Of a stretch of 64,000 nucleotides of DNA, positions 21,176-31,314 are shown piece after piece. The translations under genes were made by a program, and so were the position numbers. The stretch spans positions 157,995 to 221,994 of the forward strand of contig NZ_CALSOW010000004.1 of the NCBI RefSeq assembly GCF_943788075.1. Direction: 5' to 3'. Under the pieces are notes generated by a model. That model worked only from the letters and a program-made list of their open reading frames with translations. It did no database searches and had not been told where the DNA came from. Position 1 is the first letter of the stretch. Every line of letters begins with the position of its first letter. Source of the stretch: an uncultured Candidatus Pelagibacter sp. (lineage in GTDB: Bacteria > Pseudomonadota > Alphaproteobacteria > Pelagibacterales > Pelagibacteraceae).

Positions 21176-21793
21176 TTATTTTCTTTTATAATTTTTTATT
21201 TCTGTTTGTAATGATCTTGTTAATGCTAAAGATTTCTTTTTTACATTTTTTGTTATTACTGAACCAGCGCCAATAATGCTTTCTTGATCTATAGTAACTG
21301 GTGCTACTAAAGATGAATTTGATCCCACAAAAACCTTATCTTTTATTTTTGTCTTACTTTTTTTAACACCATCATAATTGCAAGTAATTGTTCCTGCACC
21401 TATATTAACAGATTTACCAAGATTACTATCACCAATATAAGATAAATGATTTACCTTAGATTTTTTTCCAATAACACTTTTTTTTATTTCAACAAAGTTT
21501 CCAATTTTAGATCCTTCTTTTAAAATAGTGTCTGGTCTTATTCGTGCATAAGGGCCAACTTCAACTTTATTTTCTATTTTACAAGACTCTAAATGTGAAA
21601 ATGATTTTATTATGACATTATTTCCAATTTTCACATTTTTCCCAATAACAACATAAGGTTCAATAATTACATTCTTTCCAATTTTAGTATCATTTGAAAA
21701 AAAAATTGTTTCAGGTCCAAGCATTTTAACACCACTTGTCAAAAATTTATTTCGAAGCTTGTTTTGAATTTTTTGTAAATTTAATTCTTTCAT
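21176..21793 (-). CDS. glmU: GlmU acetyltransferase half only
   Basis: A 205-residue left-handed beta-helix protein matching only the C-terminal half of GlmU. It starts in the interdomain region (PETIFFSNDTKIGKNVIIEP) and keeps acetyltransferase residues: YARIRP, the catalytic His in VNHLSYIGD, and NIGAGTITCNYDG. It would acetylate glucosamine-1-phosphate. The N-terminal uridylyltransferase domain is absent, and the upstream DNA holds a divergent gene (gph, 69 bp away), so nothing was split off by a frameshift. Another uridylyltransferase must serve the pathway. Confidence 0.85.
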   Translation of the reverse strand: MKELNLQKIQNKLRNKFLTSGVKMLGPETIFFSNDTKIGKNVIIEPYVVIGKNVKIGNNVIIKSFSHLESCKIENKVEVGPYARIRPDTILKEGSKIGNFVEIKKSVIGKKSKVNHLSYIGDSNLGKSVNIGAGTITCNYDGVKKSKTKIKDKVFVGSNSSLVAPVTIDQESIIGAGSVITKNVKKKSLALTRSLQTEIKNYKRK

Positions 21794-21862
21794 TTTAAAA
21801 TGCTTTATATTAAGTATGTGACTTAATTAATTCACATAATATTTCTTTAAAAAACTTTTGAA

Positions 21863-22546
21863 ATGAAGCAAAAATTCACAATTTTATTTGATTTAGATGG
21901 CACCCTTGTGGATACAGCCCCAGATTTAATGTTAGCTCATAACCATGTAATGAGAAAATTTGGCTACCCCACTAAATCAACTGAAGATATTAGAAATTTA
22001 GTTGGCAAAGGTGCTGGTGCTTTAATAGGGAGATCTATATGGGGACAAGCAAAAAAAGAATTTAGTAAAGTTTTAGATGAAAAGATTAAAGATGAAATGG
22101 TTAAAGAGTTTGTAAATTTTTATGGTAAAAATATTGTTAATGAAAGTACACTCGTTAATGGTGTTAAAGAATTTTTAAAATGGTGTAAGGAACAAAATAT
22201 TTCTATGGCTGTTTGTACTAATAAACAAGAGCATCTATCTAATGATCTTTTAAAAAAAATTGGAATTTATGATTTTTTTGAATATGTAGCTGGATCAGAT
22301 ACTTTTGATTATTGCAAACCTGATCCAAGACACTTAACAAATGTAGTTGAAATTCTAGATGGTGACATAAAAAAAACTATAATGATTGGTGACAGCGAAA
22401 CCGATGCAAATGCGGCTAAGGCTGCAGAGATACCAGTAATTTTATTGGAAAATGGATATACTGAAAAAAATACAACTGAAATATATCATAATCATCTTAT
22501 AAAAGACTTTATTGGCATAGAAAAAATAATAACAAAATATCTTTAA
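21863..22546 (+). CDS. gph: Phosphoglycolate phosphatase-like HAD hydrolase
   Basis: A 227-residue HAD-superfamily phosphatase. Motif I is DLDGTLVDT with nucleophile Asp10 and general acid Asp12; motif II falls in AVCTNK; motif IV is MIGDSETDANAAK. The helical cap and length fit Gph, which removes phosphate from 2-phosphoglycolate, but substrate specificity within this group is not readable. Divergent from glmU; the prp operon follows after 53 bp. Confidence 0.8.
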   Translation: MKQKFTILFDLDGTLVDTAPDLMLAHNHVMRKFGYPTKSTEDIRNLVGKGAGALIGRSIWGQAKKEFSKVLDEKIKDEMVKEFVNFYGKNIVNESTLVNGVKEFLKWCKEQNISMAVCTNKQEHLSNDLLKKIGIYDFFEYVAGSDTFDYCKPDPRHLTNVVEILDGDIKKTIMIGDSETDANAAKAAEIPVILLENGYTEKNTTEIYHNHLIKDFIGIEKIITKYL

Positions 22547-22599
22547 TATTGATTAATTTTTTTTAACTATTAAAACAAAATCACTATTAAGGAGATATT

Positions 22600-24102
22600 T
22601 TGTTATTACATACAGTTAAAGTTTACCCATCTAAAATTAACCTTCCTAAAAAAAAACAACTTGCTTGGAAAATAGCTGAAATTGCAAGCGATAATGTAAC
22701 TTTAAATAAAGATGCAATAGAAATGGTGATCAATAGAATTATCGATAATGCATCTGTTGCAATAGCATCTCTCAATAGAAGACCCGTTGTTTCTTCAAGA
22801 GAAATGGCTTTAAAACATTCTAGAAAAAATGGTGCAACTTTATTTGGTGTAAACTCAAAACTTAAATTTGATTGCGAATGGGCAGCATGGTCAAATGGAA
22901 CTGCTGTTAGAGAACTTGATTTTCATGATACTTTTTTAGCAGCCGACTACAGTCACCCCGGAGACAATATTCCTCCTCTTTTGGCAGTTGCTCAACAAAA
23001 TAAAATTAATGGTTTAGATTTATTACGGGGAATTATTACTGCCTATGAAGTTCAAGTAAATCTAGTTAAAGGAATTTGCTTACATAAACATAAAGTAGAT
23101 CATATAGCTCATTTAGGACCAAGTGTTGCTGCAGGTTTAGGCTCAATGCTTAAACTTAATACTGAAACAATTTATCAAGCAGTTCAACAAGCTCTGCATA
23201 CAACTGTATCAACAAGACAATCCAGAAAAGGTGAAATTTCAAGTTGGAAAGCTTATGCACCTGCTCATGCAGGTAAACTAGCAATTGAAGCTGTAGATAG
23301 AGTTATGCGTGGTGAAGGAGCACCGAGCCCAATTTATGAAGGAGAAGATAGTGTTATAGCTAGAATATTAGATGGAAAAAAAGCTAACTATAAAGTGCCA
23401 CTTCCTAAAAAAGGAGAAGTTAAAAGAGCTATCCTTGAGACTTATACAAAAGAATATTCTGCAGAGTATCAATCGCAAGCATTAATTGATGTAGCTAAAA
23501 AACTTAAAACTAAAATAACTAATCTAAACCAAATTAAAAAAATTGATATATTTACAAGTCACCACACTCATTATGTAATTGGAACTGGAGCTAATGATCC
23601 TCAAAAAATGGATCCAAATGCAAGCAGAGAAACACTTGATCACTCTATAATGTATATTTTTGCTGTGGCATTAGAAGATGGAGACTGGCACCATGTGAGA
23701 TCTTATACGAAAGCTAGAGCAAATAAAAAAAGTACTATTAAAATTTGGAAATCAATTACAACTTATGAAGACAAAAAATGGACTAGAAAATATCATGATC
23801 CAAATCCAATGAAAAAATCTTTTGGAGCTAAGGTAGTAGTCACTTTAAATAATGGTAAAAAAATTACTGAACAACTTGATAGAGCTGATGCTCACCCTTA
23901 TGGTGCGAGACCGTTTAAAAGACAAAACTATATTAATAAATTTTTAACTTTAACGGATGGTATCCTTGATAAAAAAGAGAGTAATCGTTTTTTGAAAACA
24001 GTTCAAAATTTAAAAAAACTAAAATCGGGTCAATTAGATAAATTAAATATAGAAGTTAAAAAAAATGATTTAAAAAGAAATTTAAAAAAAGGAATATTTT
24101 AG
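22600..24102 (+). CDS. prpD: 2-methylcitrate dehydratase PrpD
   Basis: A 500-residue MmgE/PrpD-family protein ([49 protein letters not shown] read as separate blocks). It dehydrates 2-methylcitrate to 2-methyl-cis-aconitate in propionyl-CoA catabolism. The start is TTG at 22600, chosen because a strong AAGGAGA lies at 22589-22595 with no closer ATG. First gene of prpD-prpB-prpC, all overlapping by one base, which supports the pathway call. Confidence 0.92.
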   Translation: MLLHTVKVYPSKINLPKKKQLAWKIAEIASDNVTLNKDAIEMVINRIIDNASVAIASLNRRPVVSSREMALKHSRKNGATLFGVNSKLKFDCEWAAWSNGTAVRELDFHDTFLAADYSHPGDNIPPLLAVAQQNKINGLDLLRGIITAYEVQVNLVKGICLHKHKVDHIAHLGPSVAAGLGSMLKLNTETIYQAVQQALHTTVSTRQSRKGEISSWKAYAPAHAGKLAIEAVDRVMRGEGAPSPIYEGEDSVIARILDGKKANYKVPLPKKGEVKRAILETYTKEYSAEYQSQALIDVAKKLKTKITNLNQIKKIDIFTSHHTHYVIGTGANDPQKMDPNASRETLDHSIMYIFAVALEDGDWHHVRSYTKARANKKSTIKIWKSITTYEDKKWTRKYHDPNPMKKSFGAKVVVTLNNGKKITEQLDRADAHPYGARPFKRQNYINKFLTLTDGILDKKESNRFLKTVQNLKKLKSGQLDKLNIEVKKNDLKRNLKKGIF

Positions 24103-24998
24103 TGCACTTTGTCGATAAAGAACCAAGTCAAAAAAGAATAGATTTTGTCGAGAAATTAAAATCAAATAAAATATTAAGAGTTCCAGGGGCCTACAATCCA
24201 CTAACTGCAAAACTAATTGAAGAAATTGGGTATGATGCAGTTTATATATCTGGTGGTGTTATGGCTAATGACCTTGGTTTTCCAGACATTGGCTTAACAA
24301 CTTTACAAGATGTTAGTACTAGATCTTATTTAATTTCAAGAGTTACTAATTTACCTACAATCGTAGACATAGATACAGGTTTTAAATCTTGCAAAGAAAC
24401 TATTGAAACTTTTGAAGAATTTGGAATTACAGCTGTTCATTTAGAAGACCAAATTGAAAGAAAGAGATGTGGTCATCTAGATAATAAAGAATTGATCTCC
24501 ACGGAAGCTATGGTTGATAAGATTAAAGAATGTGTTGCTGCAAAAAAAGATAGTAATTTTAAAATAATTGCAAGATCAGATGCTAAGGGCGTTGAGGGAA
24601 TTGATAAAATGATTGATAGATGTAAAGCATATATCGATGCTGGAGCAGAAATTATTTTTCCTGAAGCATTACAAGATGAAAAAGATTTTGAAAAAGTTAG
24701 AAAAGAACTTTCTTGTTATTTATTAGCCAATATGACTGAATTTGGAAAATCAAAACTTTTCAACTATAAAGAACTAGAGAATTTTGGATATAATATAGTG
24801 ATTTATCCAGTCACTACACAAAGATTAGCAATGAAAAATGTGGAAGATGGATTAAGAGACATTTATGCGAATGGACATCAGAATAATATTATTGATAAAA
24901 TGCAAACTAGAAAAAGACTTTATGAGTTAGTTGAGTACGAAAAATACAACTCGCTTGATGAAAAAATTTATAACTTTAGTACGGAAGGACATGAGTAA
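24102..24998 (+). CDS. prpB: 2-methylisocitrate lyase PrpB
   Basis: A 298-residue isocitrate-lyase/PEP-mutase superfamily barrel. It has the catalytic KRCGH at 121-125 (LEDQIERKRCGHL), VDIDTGF for Mg binding near 88-94 and RSDAKGVEG. It splits 2-methylisocitrate to pyruvate and succinate. The start is GTG sharing the A/G of the prpD stop (TAGTG), and the stop overlaps the prpC ATG, so translation is coupled. Confidence 0.92.
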   Translation: MHFVDKEPSQKRIDFVEKLKSNKILRVPGAYNPLTAKLIEEIGYDAVYISGGVMANDLGFPDIGLTTLQDVSTRSYLISRVTNLPTIVDIDTGFKSCKETIETFEEFGITAVHLEDQIERKRCGHLDNKELISTEAMVDKIKECVAAKKDSNFKIIARSDAKGVEGIDKMIDRCKAYIDAGAEIIFPEALQDEKDFEKVRKELSCYLLANMTEFGKSKLFNYKELENFGYNIVIYPVTTQRLAMKNVEDGLRDIYANGHQNNIIDKMQTRKRLYELVEYEKYNSLDEKIYNFSTEGHE

Positions 24999-26122
24999 TG
25001 AGTGATGAAATAAAAAAAGGTTTATTGGGAATAGTGGTTGATGAAACAGAAGTTTCAAAAGTAATGCCTGAAATAAACTCTCTAACTTACAGAGGTTATG
25101 CTGCTCAAGATTTATGTGAATATTGTAGATTTGAAGAAGTTGCTTATTTGATTTTAAACAAAGATCTTCCAAACTCAATTCAATTGAAACAATTTGAAAA
25201 AGAAGAAAAAAATAACAGAGAATTATCAAAAAATTTGTATGAAATAATTAAACATATGCCCAAGAAATCACATCCAATGGATGTCGCAAGAACAGCTGTG
25301 AGTGTAATGGGTTTAGAGGATAATGAAACATCAGACTCATCACCTGAGGCTAATATGAGAAAAGCTCTAAGAATTTTTGCTAAAACTCCTACAGCTTTGG
25401 CTGCTTTTTACAGAATTAGAAATGGTAAAAAAATTATTAAACCTAAAAAAGAATTAACTTTTGCTGAAAACTTTTTCTACATGTGTTTTGGTAAAGTTCC
25501 ACAAAAAGAAATTGTTAAAGCATTTGATGTATCTCTAATACTATATGCAGAGCATAGTTTTAATGTTTCAACTTTTACTGCAAGAACTATTACTAGTAGT
25601 TTGTCAGATATTCATGGAGCAATAACTGGCGCTATAGCCAGTTTAAAAGGTCCACTTCATGGTGGTGCTAACGAAGAAGTAATGCACATGATGAGAAAAA
25701 TTAAGAAACCTGAAAATGCATTAAAATGGATCAATAATGCCCTTAAAAATAAGGAAGTGGTAATGGGTTTTGGTCATAGAGTTTATAAATCTGGGGACTC
25801 TAGAGTTCCAACTATGAGAGAATATTTTGGAAAAGTTGCCAAAATCAAAAAAGACAAAACTTTCGAAAAAATCTATGACATTGTTGAAAAAGTGATGATC
25901 AAGAAAAAAAATATTCACCCAAATGTGGACTATCCTACTGGTCCCACATATCATTTAATGGGTTTTGATACTGATTTCTTTACTCCGATATTTGTAATTT
26001 CTAGAATTACCGGTTGGTCAGCGCACATAATGGAGCAACACGCTGCGAATAAACTTATTCGACCACTTGCTAAATATAAAGGTAGCAAGCACCGAAAAGT
26101 TATGGAATTAAATTATAGATAA
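24998..26122 (+). CDS. prpC: 2-methylcitrate synthase / citrate synthase
   Basis: A 374-residue citrate-synthase fold protein. Catalytic signatures: GPLHGGANEEV, MGFGHRVYKSGDSR and, near the C-terminus, GWSAHIMEQ. Position as the last gene of prpDBC says its acyl substrate is propionyl-CoA, giving 2-methylcitrate; by sequence alone it could also act on acetyl-CoA. Its 3' end overlaps the convergent methyltransferase gene by 15 bp. Confidence 0.9.
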   Translation: MSDEIKKGLLGIVVDETEVSKVMPEINSLTYRGYAAQDLCEYCRFEEVAYLILNKDLPNSIQLKQFEKEEKNNRELSKNLYEIIKHMPKKSHPMDVARTAVSVMGLEDNETSDSSPEANMRKALRIFAKTPTALAAFYRIRNGKKIIKPKKELTFAENFFYMCFGKVPQKEIVKAFDVSLILYAEHSFNVSTFTARTITSSLSDIHGAITGAIASLKGPLHGGANEEVMHMMRKIKKPENALKWINNALKNKEVVMGFGHRVYKSGDSRVPTMREYFGKVAKIKKDKTFEKIYDIVEKVMIKKKNIHPNVDYPTGPTYHLMGFDTDFFTPIFVISRITGWSAHIMEQHAANKLIRPLAKYKGSKHRKVMELNYR

Positions 26123-26755
26123 TTCTATTTTTTCTATTTTAGCAAATCTATCATCACATACAATAGAACAGTTAAAGTCATTTTTATCTACAAACTCATC
26201 AATTGCTTGTTTAACACCAGGCGCTTGTTCTAGATCATAATCATCACATAAAACTGTACCATTATTAATTATTACCTCATGGCAACAATTAAGATCATTG
26301 AGCACAGTGTTATATTCATGCCCACCATCTAAAAAGACATAATCAATTTTTGACATATCAATTTTTTTTAACACTTTATTTGAGTTACCCTTAATTAAAT
26401 GAATATTATTTTTAAATTTAGCTAATAATTCCTCTACAGCTTCTAGACTATATGGGTTTTGTCTTTTTATATATTTATAATAAAATTGTTTTACTGGATT
26501 TGATGAAAAGGTAGTATTAGGTATTACTTCATTTTTATTTTCATCACTCTCTTCAAATAAGTCTAAACCAATGTAATTAAAGTTATTTCCATGAATTTTA
26601 AACAAAAGTTCACAAACATTTCTAGCTGTTACTCCATGAAAAACACCAATTTCTAAAAAGGTTTTAGGTTTTTTTTCTAAGACTTCTTCTAAAAAAAAAG
26701 AACCGACTCCTTTTTGCTTTAAACTAGTTTTTCGGTAGTATTTTTTGTATTCCAA
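26108..26755 (-). CDS. Class I SAM-dependent methyltransferase
   Basis: A 215-residue protein with the Rossmann SAM-binding motif FLEIGVFHGVTARNVC near residues 33-48, YIGLDLF (acidic loop) and the late DYVFLDGGHEYNTV and DDYDLEQAPGVKQAIDEF, typical of the Methyltransf_24 / FkbM-like group acting on small or glycan substrates. Substrate unknown. Its start is 2 bp from the nrdB stop, so it may be the tail of the nrdAB operon. Confidence 0.7.
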   Translation of the reverse strand: MEYKKYYRKTSLKQKGVGSFFLEEVLEKKPKTFLEIGVFHGVTARNVCELLFKIHGNNFNYIGLDLFEESDENKNEVIPNTTFSSNPVKQFYYKYIKRQNPYSLEAVEELLAKFKNNIHLIKGNSNKVLKKIDMSKIDYVFLDGGHEYNTVLNDLNCCHEVIINNGTVLCDDYDLEQAPGVKQAIDEFVDKNDFNCSIVCDDRFAKIEKIELSII

Positions 26756-26757
26756 AA

Positions 26758-27783
26758 TTAACTAAAAGCTTCTACCCAAGTACCTTGCGTTGATGCTTTA
26801 GAGTATTCTGTTGCACGACCTTCAAAGAAGTTCATGTGCTCAACAGCATTCAACATTGTATCTAACCAAGTTAAAGGGTTTTTTTGTACATCATAAATTG
26901 GCTCTAGACCTAATTGAGTAAGTCTTCTATTAGCTATAAATCTAATGTAATCTTTAACTTCTTGAGCAGTTAAACCTTCCATTGGACCCATTTCAAAAGC
27001 AAGATCAATAAAAGCATCTTCATGTTCAATAATAGTTCTGCAAGCTTCATAAAGTTCTTTTTTTAGTTTTGGAGTCCATATTTCAGGGTTTTCATTTATG
27101 AATTCTTTGAAAACTCTAATCATAGAATTACAATGAAGAGTTTCATCTCTAACAGACCAAGTAACAATCTGACCCATTCCCTTCATCTTATTGTGCCTTG
27201 GAAAATTTAAAAGAATTGCAAAACTTGCAAACAATTGAAGGCCTTCTGTAAATGCACTAAACACCGCAACTGTTTTTGCAATATCCTCCTTAGAATTTAC
27301 ATTGAAACCTTGCATGTAGTCATATTTATCTTTCATCTCTTTGTATTTCATGAAAGCAGAATATTCTGACTCTGGCATTCCTATAGTGTCTAACAAATGA
27401 GAGTAAGCCGCTACATGGACTGTCTCCATTGAAGCAAAAGCTGTCATCATCATTAAAACTTCTGTTGGCTTAAATACAGTTGTGTAATGTCTTAGATAAC
27501 AATTGCTAACCTCAACATCAGCTTGAGTAAAAAATCTAAATATTTGAGTTAATAAATTTTTTTCAGATTGAGTTAAGTTTTTTTGCCAATCTCTAACATC
27601 ATCACCTAGTGGTACCTCTTCCGGTAACCAATGAATTCTTTGTTGTGTTAACCACGCATCATAGCACCATGGATATCTAAAAGGTTTGTAAACTGGATTT
27701 TCAACTAATAAACCCATTTTTTTGGGTTGAATTATTTCATTGTTTGGTGTCTTAATTTTTTCTGCTACTGACATGATAGGCAC
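26758..27783 (-). CDS. nrdB: Ribonucleotide reductase class I beta subunit
   Basis: A 341-residue R2 protein. Iron ligands appear as Asp in FTQADVEV, Glu and His in FASMETVHVAAYSH and in WSVRDETLHCNSM; the Tyr four residues after the first ligand His (ETVHVAAY) is at the radical position, so it is a tyrosyl-radical class Ia-type subunit. It works with NrdA to make dNTPs. Its start overlaps nrdA by 19 bp. Confidence 0.92.
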   Translation of the reverse strand: MPIMSVAEKIKTPNNEIIQPKKMGLLVENPVYKPFRYPWCYDAWLTQQRIHWLPEEVPLGDDVRDWQKNLTQSEKNLLTQIFRFFTQADVEVSNCYLRHYTTVFKPTEVLMMMTAFASMETVHVAAYSHLLDTIGMPESEYSAFMKYKEMKDKYDYMQGFNVNSKEDIAKTVAVFSAFTEGLQLFASFAILLNFPRHNKMKGMGQIVTWSVRDETLHCNSMIRVFKEFINENPEIWTPKLKKELYEACRTIIEHEDAFIDLAFEMGPMEGLTAQEVKDYIRFIANRRLTQLGLEPIYDVQKNPLTWLDTMLNAVEHMNFFEGRATEYSKASTQGTWVEAFS

Positions 27784-29702
27784 TCCTCGTATTCTGGTTC
27801 TTCAGATTTAGTTTGTTTGTTTTTATAAACGTTGTTTAAAACATCTGTTGATTTTGCATCATTGATATTTTCAGCTCTTTGAATTGATTTTGATCTACAG
27901 TAATAAAGACTCTTCAAGCCTTTCTTCCAAGCATCAAAATGAATTTTGTGTAACTCTTTTTTATGAACATCAGCTGGTAAAAATAAATTTACTGATTGAG
28001 CTTGTGATATAAATGGAGTTCTGTCTCCACTTAACTCAATAATCCACTGCTGATTAAGTTCAAAGGCAGTTTTAAAAACATCTTTTTCTAAATCAGTTAA
28101 AAAATCTAAATGAGATACAGAGCCTTGATTTGTTGTGATTGTAGACCAAGTTTCATCATCATTTTTACCATGACCCTCTAAGATTTCCTCTAAATATCTA
28201 TTTCTAACGTTAAAAGAACCTGACAATGTTTTATGAGTATAACTATTAGCTGCAATTGGCTCTACTCCAGGTGATGCTCCACCACATATAATTGATATTG
28301 ATGCAGTTGGCGCAATAGCTGTTTTGTTAGAAAATCTTTCTTGATATCCATATTCTGCAGCATCTGGGCAAGCTCCTCTTTCTTCAGCTAAATCTTTTGA
28401 AGCTTTATTAACTTGTTCATCAATTTGTTTAAATATTTTTTTATTCCAAGACTTTGCCATTACTGACTCAAGTGGAATTCTATTTTTTTGTAAAAAAGAA
28501 TGAAAGCCCATTACACCTAATCCAACACTTCTTTCTCTTTCTGCGGAATATTTTGCATCTTTAAATTGGTCGGGAGCTTTTTTTATAAAATCAGTTAGAA
28601 CATTATCTAAAAATCTCATCACATCACTAATCATGTCTGGATCATCTTTCCATTCATCATATTTTTCTAAGTTAAGTGAAGATAGACAACATACAGCTGT
28701 TCTATCTCTTCCATCTTTATCAATCCCTGTAGGTAAAGTTATTTCGCTACATAAATTTGATGTCTTAACAGTTAAGTTTGCAAGTTTATGATGCTGTGGA
28801 ATTAATCTATTAACTGTATCAATATAAATAATATAAGGTTCACCTGTTTCAATTCTTGCAGTTAATAATCTTATCCATAAATTTCTTGCAGAAATTGTTT
28901 GCTGAACAGTACCATCAGCAGGACTTTTTAGTCCCCACTGCTCATCATTTTCTACAGCTCTCATAAATGCATCTGAAAGTAAAACACCGTGGTGTAAATT
29001 TAAAGCTTTTCTATTTGGATCACCACCCGTGGGTCTTCTCATTTCAATAAATTCTTCAATCTCAGGATGATCAACTGGTAAATAACAAGCAGCAGATCCT
29101 CTTCTTAAAGAGCCTTGGCTAATTGCCATCGTTAAAGAATCCATAACTTTAATAAAAGGAATTATTCCAGATGTTTTTCCAACTTTACCAATTTTTTCTC
29201 CAATAGATCTAAGGTTACCCCAGTAACTTCCAATACCACCACCTTTTGCAGCTAGCCAAACATTTTCACTCCAAAGATCAAGAATTCCTCCTAAGCTATC
29301 TGATGCTTCATTTAAAAAACATGAAATAGGCAAACCTCTTTTAGTTCCACCATTTGATAAAACGGGTGTTGCTGGCATGAACCAAAGATTGCTTATGTAA
29401 TTATAAATTCTTTGTGCATGTAAATTGTCATCTGCGTATGAACTTGCAACACGTGCAAATAAATCTTGAAAAGATTCGTTATGACCTAGGTATCTATCTT
29501 TTAATGTTGCTTTACCAAAGTCAGTTAGGTTTGCATCTTTGGATCTGTCGATCTTAATTATAATTCCCTTATCGTTTTGAAAAAGTTCAGTTTCAGTACT
29601 TAAAGAAAAAAGATCAGGTCTATTTCCTTTTGAAACTTCTTTAACTTCTGGGCTATATTCGGAGACAGCTTTCTTAAGGGCCTGTGATAGAATTTTATTC
29701 AT
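27765..29702 (-). CDS. nrdA: Ribonucleotide reductase class I alpha subunit
   Basis: A 645-residue catalytic subunit. Active-site pieces seen: PATPVLSNGGTKRGLPISCFL (read as PATPVLSNGG and GLPISCF), SNLCSEITLP, PTASISIICGGASPGVEP and C-terminal redox cysteines in YEECLSCQ. It lacks the roughly 100-residue N-terminal ATP-cone of E. coli NrdA, so the overall-activity allosteric site is probably absent. First gene of nrdA-nrdB; candidate NrdR boxes lie 33-80 bp upstream. Confidence 0.93.
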   Translation of the reverse strand: MNKILSQALKKAVSEYSPEVKEVSKGNRPDLFSLSTETELFQNDKGIIIKIDRSKDANLTDFGKATLKDRYLGHNESFQDLFARVASSYADDNLHAQRIYNYISNLWFMPATPVLSNGGTKRGLPISCFLNEASDSLGGILDLWSENVWLAAKGGGIGSYWGNLRSIGEKIGKVGKTSGIIPFIKVMDSLTMAISQGSLRRGSAACYLPVDHPEIEEFIEMRRPTGGDPNRKALNLHHGVLLSDAFMRAVENDEQWGLKSPADGTVQQTISARNLWIRLLTARIETGEPYIIYIDTVNRLIPQHHKLANLTVKTSNLCSEITLPTGIDKDGRDRTAVCCLSSLNLEKYDEWKDDPDMISDVMRFLDNVLTDFIKKAPDQFKDAKYSAERERSVGLGVMGFHSFLQKNRIPLESVMAKSWNKKIFKQIDEQVNKASKDLAEERGACPDAAEYGYQERFSNKTAIAPTASISIICGGASPGVEPIAANSYTHKTLSGSFNVRNRYLEEILEGHGKNDDETWSTITTNQGSVSHLDFLTDLEKDVFKTAFELNQQWIIELSGDRTPFISQAQSVNLFLPADVHKKELHKIHFDAWKKGLKSLYYCRSKSIQRAENINDAKSTDVLNNVYKNKQTKSEEPEYEECLSCQ

Positions 29703-29734
29703 ATTTAGTACTATAATTTGTTATTGTGACGAAA

Positions 29735-29782
29735 ACAACTATATGTTGTATGCGTTTGTTGTTAATATACTATATAAACAAC
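29735..29782 (-). promoter_or_regulatory. Candidate tandem NrdR boxes before nrdA
   Basis: Two boxes resemble the known NrdR consensus (ACACTATATATAGTGT): CAACTATATGTTGTAT at 29736-29751 (11 of 16 matches) and ATACTATATAAACAAC at 29767-29782. Their starts are 31 bp apart, three helical turns, which is the usual spacing of paired NrdR boxes. They sit in the 157-bp region between divergent nrdA and the phosphohexomutase gene. NrdR represses nrd operons when dATP/ATP signals are high; no nrdR gene is in this window. Confidence 0.5.
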
Positions 29783-29859
29783 TATTCAATAGAACATTTA
29801 TAGAACGCGACAAAATATATTTCAATAAAAAAAATTAAAAAAGGTTAAGTAATTAACAG

Positions 29860-31314
29860 ATGAATCAAAATATAAAAATAGACCCCTATGGTTTTAGAGA
29901 ATATGACGCTCGCTGGTTGTATGAAAAGGACATAAGCAAGGAAGGAATCACGAATCTTGGTAAAGGTCTAGGAACTCAAATAAAAAAACATACTCAAAAA
30001 GAGAATCCAAGGGTAATCGTTGGTCATGATTATAGATCTTACAGTGAGGAAATAAAAAGTGCTCTTAAAAAAGGTTTGATCTCAACAGGCTGTCATATTG
30101 AAGATGTGGGTCTTTCTTTATCTCCAATGGTTTATTTCGCACAATTTAATTTAGATGCTGATGCTGTTGCTATGGTTACTGCAAGTCATAATGAGAATGG
30201 TTGGACTGGCGTTAAAATGGGAATTAAAAAAGGCTTAACTCATGCTCCTGAAGAAATGAAAGAATTAAAAGAGATTACATTAAATGAAAACTTCTCAAAC
30301 GGTGAAGGTAATGAAAAAAAAATTGAAAATTTTCAACAAGTTTATAAAGATGATTTAATAAGCGGTAATAAGATTAATAAAAAATTAAAAGCAGTTGTTG
30401 CATGTGGGAATGGTACTGCCGGGGTATTTGCACCTGACATTTTAAGAGGTATTGGCTGTGAAGTTATTGAACTTGATTGCAATCTAGATTGGACTTTTCC
30501 TAAGTATAACCCAAATCCAGAAGATTTAGAAATGCTTCACGCAATTGCGAAAGCTGTTAAAGATAATAATGCAGATATAGGGTTTGGTTTTGATGGTGAT
30601 GGCGATAGAGTTGGTGTTATTGATAATCAAGGAAATGAAATATTTTCAGATAAAATTGGTTTATTAATTGCAAGAAACCTATCAACAAAACATAAAAATT
30701 CTAAGTTTGTAGTAGATGTTAAATCTACAGGATTATACTCAAAAGATAATGTTCTATTAGAAAATAATTGTGAAACTATTTATTGGAAAACAGGACATTC
30801 TCACATCAAAAGAAAAGTAAATAATGAAAAAGCTTTAGCCGGGTTTGAAAAAAGTGGTCATTTCTTTTTTAACCAACCTTTAGGTTACGGATATGATGAT
30901 GGTATTAATTCAGCTATTCACGTGTGTCATTTATTAGATAATCAAAATAAAATGATGAGTGAAATTATTAATGAATTACCAAATACATATCAAACACCTA
31001 CGATGGCACCTTTTTGTAAGGATGAAGAAAAATATCAAGTAGTTGAAGAATTAGTTAAACAAGTTGAAGAAATAAAAAAAAATAAAATTAAAATTGATGA
31101 TCAGATAATTACTGAAGTTTTAACAGTAAATGGTGTAAGATTTTCTTTTGAAGATGGTTCTTGGGGATTAATAAGAGCGTCTTCAAATAAACCCTCATTA
31201 GTGATTGTAACTGAAAGTCCAACGTCAGATATAAGAAAGAAGAAAATCTTTTATTTTATTGACGATTTACTTCAAAAAACTGGAAAAGTTGGAGAATATG
31301 ATCAAAAAATTTAG
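29860..31314 (+). CDS. Phosphomannomutase/phosphoglucomutase
   Basis: A 484-residue alpha-D-phosphohexomutase with four domains. The phosphoserine loop is TASHNENGWTGVK with Ser109, the Mg loop is FGFDGDGDRVGVID near 235-248, and the sugar-binding loop is GFEKSGHFFF near 327-336. It interconverts hexose 1- and 6-phosphates for exopolysaccharide or LPS sugars. Length and motifs fit AlgC/ManB types rather than GlmM. Its 3' end overlaps the next small gene by 17 bp. Confidence 0.88.
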   Translation: MNQNIKIDPYGFREYDARWLYEKDISKEGITNLGKGLGTQIKKHTQKENPRVIVGHDYRSYSEEIKSALKKGLISTGCHIEDVGLSLSPMVYFAQFNLDADAVAMVTASHNENGWTGVKMGIKKGLTHAPEEMKELKEITLNENFSNGEGNEKKIENFQQVYKDDLISGNKINKKLKAVVACGNGTAGVFAPDILRGIGCEVIELDCNLDWTFPKYNPNPEDLEMLHAIAKAVKDNNADIGFGFDGDGDRVGVIDNQGNEIFSDKIGLLIARNLSTKHKNSKFVVDVKSTGLYSKDNVLLENNCETIYWKTGHSHIKRKVNNEKALAGFEKSGHFFFNQPLGYGYDDGINSAIHVCHLLDNQNKMMSEIINELPNTYQTPTMAPFCKDEEKYQVVEELVKQVEEIKKNKIKIDDQIITEVLTVNGVRFSFEDGSWGLIRASSNKPSLVIVTESPTSDIRKKKIFYFIDDLLQKTGKVGEYDQKI

